A program made the translations under genes and the position numbers. Positions 60,396 through 64,000 of a stretch of 64,000 nucleotides of DNA are shown here, in pieces; positions within the stretch are counted from its first letter, which is position 1, and each line of letters opens with the position of its first letter. The stretch is from assembly GCA_041675905.1 (NCBI GenBank), contig JBAYSX010000010.1, positions 1 through 64,000 on the forward strand. Direction: 5' to 3'. The DNA comes from Sandaracinobacteroides sp041675905. GTDB taxonomy: Bacteria; Pseudomonadota; Alphaproteobacteria; Sphingomonadales; Sphingomonadaceae. The notes beneath the pieces are model-generated. The model ran no database searches. It was given only the letters and a program-made list of their open reading frames with translations, and was not told the DNA's origin.

Positions 60396-61673
60396 CTAAT
60401 GACCAAAGGAAGTCGGCGCGGGGGATACCGTGGTAAATCCCCCCGAACCCACCTGGCGCACTTCCAGGCCGCGCGTGGCGATATTGCCATCGAACCGGAA
60501 GATGCCGTCTATTCCCGCAAAACCCTGACGATCCTGCAGCACGGCGGCGGGGAAGGGCTGTTCCACTTTCCAGCCACCCCCGGCGACCGACGCCGCCAGC
60601 AGCATCGCATCATAGGACAGGCTGGCAAGCCGGGACGGCGTGCCGCCGAATCGTTCGCGATAACGGGAAGCCATGGCCCGGAAACGCTGGTCGGGCACGG
60701 CGGCAAAAACCGCCCCATGCAAAGACGGTACGCTACGCAAATTGGGCTCCGTGCCCCATAATTCCGTACCCATCATCAGAAAGCTGCCCGCCGGCGCGCC
60801 ATAACGTTCCAGTAGCGGCGCAAAGCCGCCAGCCACGACGCCCGAATCGGCAACGAGCAGCGCGTCGAATTCTACGGGATCGAGCTTGGTTGTGACCGGT
60901 GCGATGGTGCCGTCAGGGCGTTTCACCGCGCCGCCGGCAGTTTTCAGCCTTGCGTCATAATCCGTCACCTTGCGGGCCGCGGCGGGAAGCGATGAGCGGT
61001 TACGTGAAAATTCGGTCAGCGCGACGATACGCCCGTTATTTGCATTCACCGCACGCGTGAAGGCGACCGAGGCTCTCTGGCCGTAGACACCGCCTGGGAT
61101 CAGCCCTGCAAACCGTGTAAAACCACGCTCGCTGGCATAATCGACGACCCGTGAAACCGACTGTGCCGGCTGAAAGCCGAGGATGTAAACATTGCCGCCC
61201 GCCGCGGCGACGTCGTTGGAAAAACTCAGCATTGTGATGTTGCGCGGTGCGGCGACCGAACGCACGGCAGGAATCTCAGACGCCAGCAAAGGCCCAAGAA
61301 TCAGTTCCGCCCCCTCTGCCATGGCGCGTTGTGCGGCGACGGCGGCGCCCAAAGCGGCTGTGTCGTAATTTGTCACCTGCAAACCCGCCTTGCCGGTATC
61401 GGCCAGCGCAAGCGTAGCGGCATTGGCGAGACTGGTGCCGACGGGCGCATTCGCGCCACTCAAGGGCACGAGCACGGCGACGCGGTGGACAGGAGCGAGT
61501 TTCTCAGGTTCGGGCTTTGCTTCGGTGACGGGCGGAGGTGGCGGCGGGGCAGGTGGCGCTGTACGCGGCGCGCAGGCAGCCAGCACTGCCAGTGTCGCGC
61601 CAGACAGCAGGGCCAGACCATTGCGTAAGGCACCGCTTGCCCGGTGCGGTTCATACGGAATAAGAACGTTCAT
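60396..61673 (-). CDS. Penicillin-binding protein activator (LpoA-like lipoprotein)
   Basis: A 425-residue lipoprotein: signal and lipobox LALLSGATLAVLAAC, a Pro-rich linker (PPAPPPPPPVTEAKPEPEK), then a type-1 periplasmic binding fold (VAVLVPLSGANAPVGTSLANAATLALAD, ELILGPLLASEIPAVRSVA, MLSFSNDVAAAGGNVYILGF). In E. coli LpoA activates PBP1A and lies beside rsmI and yraN, as here. The TPR domain of E. coli LpoA is missing. ATG 61673 shares two bases with the divergent rsmI ATG. Confidence 0.9.
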   Translation of the reverse strand: MNVLIPYEPHRASGALRNGLALLSGATLAVLAACAPRTAPPAPPPPPPVTEAKPEPEKLAPVHRVAVLVPLSGANAPVGTSLANAATLALADTGKAGLQVTNYDTAALGAAVAAQRAMAEGAELILGPLLASEIPAVRSVAAPRNITMLSFSNDVAAAGGNVYILGFQPAQSVSRVVDYASERGFTRFAGLIPGGVYGQRASVAFTRAVNANNGRIVALTEFSRNRSSLPAAARKVTDYDARLKTAGGAVKRPDGTIAPVTTKLDPVEFDALLVADSGVVAGGFAPLLERYGAPAGSFLMMGTELWGTEPNLRSVPSLHGAVFAAVPDQRFRAMASRYRERFGGTPSRLASLSYDAMLLAASVAGGGWKVEQPFPAAVLQDRQGFAGIDGIFRFDGNIATRGLEVRQVGSGGFTTVSPAPTSFGH

Positions 61674-62547
61674 GGTCCCCGTTTCTCCTGTCTCTGCGCC
61701 CGAAGAAGAAGCGGGCGACGCGCCGCTTGCGCCCGGACTCTATATCGTGGCTGGCCCGATCGGCAACCTCCAGGATTTATCCCCCCGAGCTGCGGACTGG
61801 TTGCGTCGCGCCGATCTGATCGCCTGCGAGGATACACGGGTAACGGCAAAATTACTGCGTGCCGCCGGCAGTAGGCGTCCGATGCAAAGCTATCATGAAT
61901 ATAGTGGGCCCGCCGTGGAACAGGCGCTGCTGGACCGAATGGCATCCGGGGCGGTGGCGCTGGTATCGGATGCGGGGACGCCGCTGATCTCGGACCCTGG
62001 GTTTACGCTCGTTCGCGCCGCGCGGGCGCGGGGCATTACGGTGACGACCGCTCCCGGTCCTTGTGCGGCGATCGCTGCCTTGTCCATCTCGGGTCTGCCA
62101 TCGGACCGGTTCATGTTCGCCGGATTTCTCCCACCCAAACAGGCCGCCCGCCGGCGCGAAATTGCCAACCTGCAGGGCATTCCCGCGACGTTGATCTTCT
62201 ACGAAACCGGCCCCCGGCTGGCTGATTGTCTCGCCGATCTTGCCGCCGCAATGGGGGATCGTCCTGCCGCAGTAGCGCGTGAGTTGACCAAACGCTTTGA
62301 GGAGGTTGTCACGGGCAGCCTTGTCGAACTGGCGGATCGCTACGCGGAGGCGCCCGCCCGTGGAGAGATTGTATTGCTGATCGGCCCGCCCGCCGAATCA
62401 GCGCCCGGAGATGAAGATGCGCTGGACGCGGCATTGACGGCGGCACTTGCCACGATGCCGGCGGGGAAGGCGGCGGCGAGTGTCGCGGCGGCGCTTGGCC
62501 TGCCACGTGGGCAGGTCTATGCCCGGGCGCTGGAGCTTAAAAAATGA
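61672..62547 (+). CDS. rsmI: 16S rRNA (cytidine1402-2'-O)-methyltransferase RsmI
   Basis: Methylates the ribose of C1402 in the 16S rRNA P-site; 291 residues. GLYIVAGPIGNLQDLSPRAADWLRRADLIACEDTRVTAKLL, YHEYS (HE motif), ALVSDAGTPLISDPGFTLVRAA, APGPCAAIAALSISGLPSDRFMFAGFLP and FYETGPRL are family signatures. The ATG at 61672 is the only canonical start close to the domain. It overlaps the lpoA-like ATG on the other strand. The TGA overlaps yraN (ATGA). Confidence 0.95.
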   Translation: MVPVSPVSAPEEEAGDAPLAPGLYIVAGPIGNLQDLSPRAADWLRRADLIACEDTRVTAKLLRAAGSRRPMQSYHEYSGPAVEQALLDRMASGAVALVSDAGTPLISDPGFTLVRAARARGITVTTAPGPCAAIAALSISGLPSDRFMFAGFLPPKQAARRREIANLQGIPATLIFYETGPRLADCLADLAAAMGDRPAAVARELTKRFEEVVTGSLVELADRYAEAPARGEIVLLIGPPAESAPGDEDALDAALTAALATMPAGKAAASVAAALGLPRGQVYARALELKK

Positions 62548-62900
62548 CCTCGGTGAAGGTTGCCGCCGAACGCCGGGGCCGGCGCGCTGAAACGATGGCG
62601 GCGCTGTGGCTTTTCGCGCAAGGATGGACGATCCTTGCGCGTCGCCGGCGGATGCGCATGATCGAGGTGGACCTGATCGCCCGTCGTGGCGATATCATCG
62701 CGTTGGTGGAAGTAAAATACCGCCGCTCGACCGATCTGGGCTTGCTTGCGGTCCGCCCCGAGGCAGCCGGTCGTCTGCGGGAAGCCGCACGCCAGATTGC
62801 CGCCGAAACCGCCGCACGCGGACGCCCGGCCAGCGTCCGCATCGATATGATCGCCATCGCGCCGTGGCGCTGGCCGGTGCATGTGCGGAATATTATCTGA
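62544..62900 (+). CDS. yraN: YraN family protein (UPF0102, endonuclease fold)
   Basis: A 118-residue protein with the restriction-endonuclease-like UPF0102 fold: RRGRRAETMAALWLFAQGWTILARRRR, the core IEVDLIARRGDIIALVEVKYRRSTD with D-x(n)-E-x-K nuclease residues and a C-terminal IRIDMIAI-type strand (VRIDMIAIAPWRWPVHVRNII). Often found after rsmI, as here. It ends 9 bases before the convergent DLH gene. Confidence 0.93.
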   Translation: MTSVKVAAERRGRRAETMAALWLFAQGWTILARRRRMRMIEVDLIARRGDIIALVEVKYRRSTDLGLLAVRPEAAGRLREAARQIAAETAARGRPASVRIDMIAIAPWRWPVHVRNII

Positions 62901-62909
62901 GAGGTTTCC

Positions 62910-63623
62910 TCAGGCGAAAACCTCAGCTTTCAGAAACAACTTCAACTGTTCCCACGAACGACGGTCCGACCGCGCATGATAATGGATGCCCGGATTGATC
63001 GAGCCATCCGCTTCCGGGTTGCTGAACGCGTGAACCGATCCCGAATAGGCGAGCGTCTGGCAGTCGGCGTCCTTCATTTCCTGCAGAAACGCCACGAGAT
63101 CTTCATGTGGAACCAGCGGATCTTCCGCTCCATGCAATACAAGGATTTTGGCCTTTACGCCGCCAGGTGCGTGTGGGCCCGCGCCGGACAGTCCGCCGTG
63201 AAAACTGATCACCCCCAGAACATCCGGATTGCCGCCCCGCGCCAGTTCCAGAACGGTGGACCCGCCGAAGCAATATCCGACGGCTGCGATTCGTCCGTCG
63301 CATGCGGCGTGGGCCTTCAGCGCACTGACGGCGGCACCGGCGCGACGGCGCAGGCCTTCGCGGTCATCGAGAAACTTGCCGATCATCTCAAAAGCCTCAG
63401 GGACCGTTGGCGGAATATGCCGCTCACCGAAAATATCGGCGGCGAGCGCCACATATCCCAGATCTGCCAGCATCCGGATGCGTCTTTTGACCTCGTCGCC
63501 AAGGCCCCATGCCTCGTGCACGGCCACTACGCCCGGATAAGGGCCGGGGCCGAATTTCGCCGGATCAGGCAGCACGAGTTCCCCGATCAGCCGTGTGCCG
63601 CCATCCTGATAAACCAGTTCCAT
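62910..63623 (-). CDS. Dienelactone hydrolase family protein
   Basis: Alpha/beta hydrolase of 237 residues. Cys nucleophile in GYCFGGS (about C118), Asp in HGAEDPLV (about D168), His in GSVHAFS (about H198), and Glu in VHEAWGL (about E36), as in DLH. No signal peptide. The substrate is unknown; aromatic degradation genes are not nearby. It is on its own with a 51-base gap to the next gene. Confidence 0.92.
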   Translation of the reverse strand: MELVYQDGGTRLIGELVLPDPAKFGPGPYPGVVAVHEAWGLGDEVKRRIRMLADLGYVALAADIFGERHIPPTVPEAFEMIGKFLDDREGLRRRAGAAVSALKAHAACDGRIAAVGYCFGGSTVLELARGGNPDVLGVISFHGGLSGAGPHAPGGVKAKILVLHGAEDPLVPHEDLVAFLQEMKDADCQTLAYSGSVHAFSNPEADGSINPGIHYHARSDRRSWEQLKLFLKAEVFA

Positions 63624-63674
63624 CCTGTCCTCCGTACTTGTGATCCGGTGAGCGTCTGCTTGCGATGCGCGAGC

Positions 63675-64000
63675 TCAGATCTGGGTCAGCAAATGCTCGG
63701 CCGACGAAACGTTAAATGCGCCTGGATCTTCGATGTTCAGGGCAGTCACCACGCCATCTTTCACCAGCATCGAATAGCGTTGCGATCGGGTGCCAAGACC
63801 GTAATTGCTGGCATCCATCGACAAACCGAGCGCGGCTGCAAAATCGCCGTTGCCATCGGCCACCATCGTTACCTTGTCATTGGCGCCAGCCGATTCGCCC
63901 CACGCTCCCATGACAAAGGCATCATTAACGGCAACGCACATTATTTCGTCGACGCCACGTTTTTTGATTTCTTCCGCGTTTTCAATAAAGCCCGGCAAAT
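63675..64000 (-). CDS. Peroxiredoxin, Prx5/GrxPrx-type (5' part cut by window edge)
   Basis: The C-terminal 108 residues of a Prx5-like thiol peroxidase: LPGFIENAEEIKKRGVDEIMCVAVNDAFVMGAWGESAGANDKVTMVADGNGDFAAALGLSMDASNYGLGTRSQRYSMLVKDGVVTALNIEDPGAFNVSSAEHLL. The peroxidatic Cys region is beyond the window. The VNDAFVMGAW and GLGTRSQRYSM motifs are diagnostic. Confidence 0.93.
   Translation of the reverse strand, partial: LPGFIENAEEIKKRGVDEIMCVAVNDAFVMGAWGESAGANDKVTMVADGNGDFAAALGLSMDASNYGLGTRSQRYSMLVKDGVVTALNIEDPGAFNVSSAEHLLTQI

Noticed and set aside
62901..62924. GAGGTTT...AAACCTC hairpin between yraN and the dienelactone hydrolase gene.
   Set aside because: The stem is only 7 bp, the loop 10 bases, no T run follows on the plus strand and half of it is inside the hydrolase coding sequence. 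Too weak to call a terminator.
1..64000. Search for tRNA, rRNA, CRISPR arrays, insertion sequences, prophage genes and integrases.
   Set aside because: None was recognised. The intergenic gaps are short and contain no cloverleaf-like segments, no regularly spaced repeats and no transposase or integrase motifs in any frame.

Overview
The window is a densely packed, GC-rich bacterial chromosome segment from an alphaproteobacterium. The best fit is a sphingomonad (Sphingomonadales). The evidence is a MipZ division-site ATPase, a BolA/J-domain/CobS/CobT block, a phasin, an EipA (DUF1134) protein, a ubiquinol-cytochrome c chaperone beside BamE, a DUF1674 protein and a K+-insensitive H+-pyrophosphatase, plus a fatty-acid-hydroxylase-type gene beside a GNAT-fold acyltransferase of the sort linked to ceramide synthesis. 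The order-level assignment is inference from gene content. I see no insertion sequences, prophage, CRISPR, rRNA or tRNA genes; this looks like core chromosome.

Layout. 1-13.4 kb: 3' end of tsaD, rarA, bolA, a J-domain protein, cobS-cobT, an M23 peptidase, then panC-glnE-bcp (minus) facing mipZ and a membrane J-domain gene (plus), and a phasin gene behind a 332-bp leader with operator-like palindromes. 13.4-21.2 kb: a long minus-strand run of overlapping or closely spaced genes (TPR protein, guaB, rsmB-like, TPR protein, zur, dxs, tlyA) ending in a two-way terminator. 21.3-29.2 kb: nusB-thiL, hppA, bamE (minus), the ubiquinol-cytochrome c chaperone and YceD, a DUF1674 protein, htpX and a second rsmB. 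29.2-36 kb: glycine-zipper protein, phytase-like protein, ribosomal proteins L28 and L36, YciI, HAD, an M14 carboxypeptidase, gpmA and purE-purK. 36-42.3 kb: the most unusual part, a divergent pair of CDP-alcohol phosphatidyltransferase genes, one fused to a nucleotidyltransferase-like domain, with myo-inositol-1-phosphate synthase, a separate sugar/inositol-phosphate nucleotidyltransferase and a long two-TM coiled-coil protein. 42.3-53.2 kb: envelope biogenesis (Wzi-like, EipA, LptD, SurA, PdxA, RsmA, DUF2141, LptF, LptG). 53.3-64 kb: hydroxylase and ceramide-synthase-like gene, gltX, thrS, a BLH-type protein, a patatin, an LpoA-like lipoprotein divergent from rsmI-yraN, a dienelactone hydrolase and a partial peroxiredoxin.

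How the genes work together. Much of the window serves the cell envelope: LPS transport (LptD/F/G), outer-membrane protein folding (SurA, BamE), peptidoglycan (M23, LpoA-like), isoprenoid precursors (Dxs) and probably unusual lipids. The inositol block contains the enzyme classes needed to go from glucose-6-phosphate to inositol-1-phosphate, then to a CDP-activated intermediate, then to a phosphodiester-linked inositol product. That product could be an inositol phospholipid or a soluble di-inositol phosphate; the sequence alone does not say which.

The main points to follow up are this inositol cluster with its non-canonical CDP-alcohol transferase motif, the missing canonical start codon of thiL, the DUF1674 protein with an extra N-terminal region, the phasin operator palindromes, the shared start site of the LpoA-like gene and rsmI, and the hydroxylase/acyltransferase pair.
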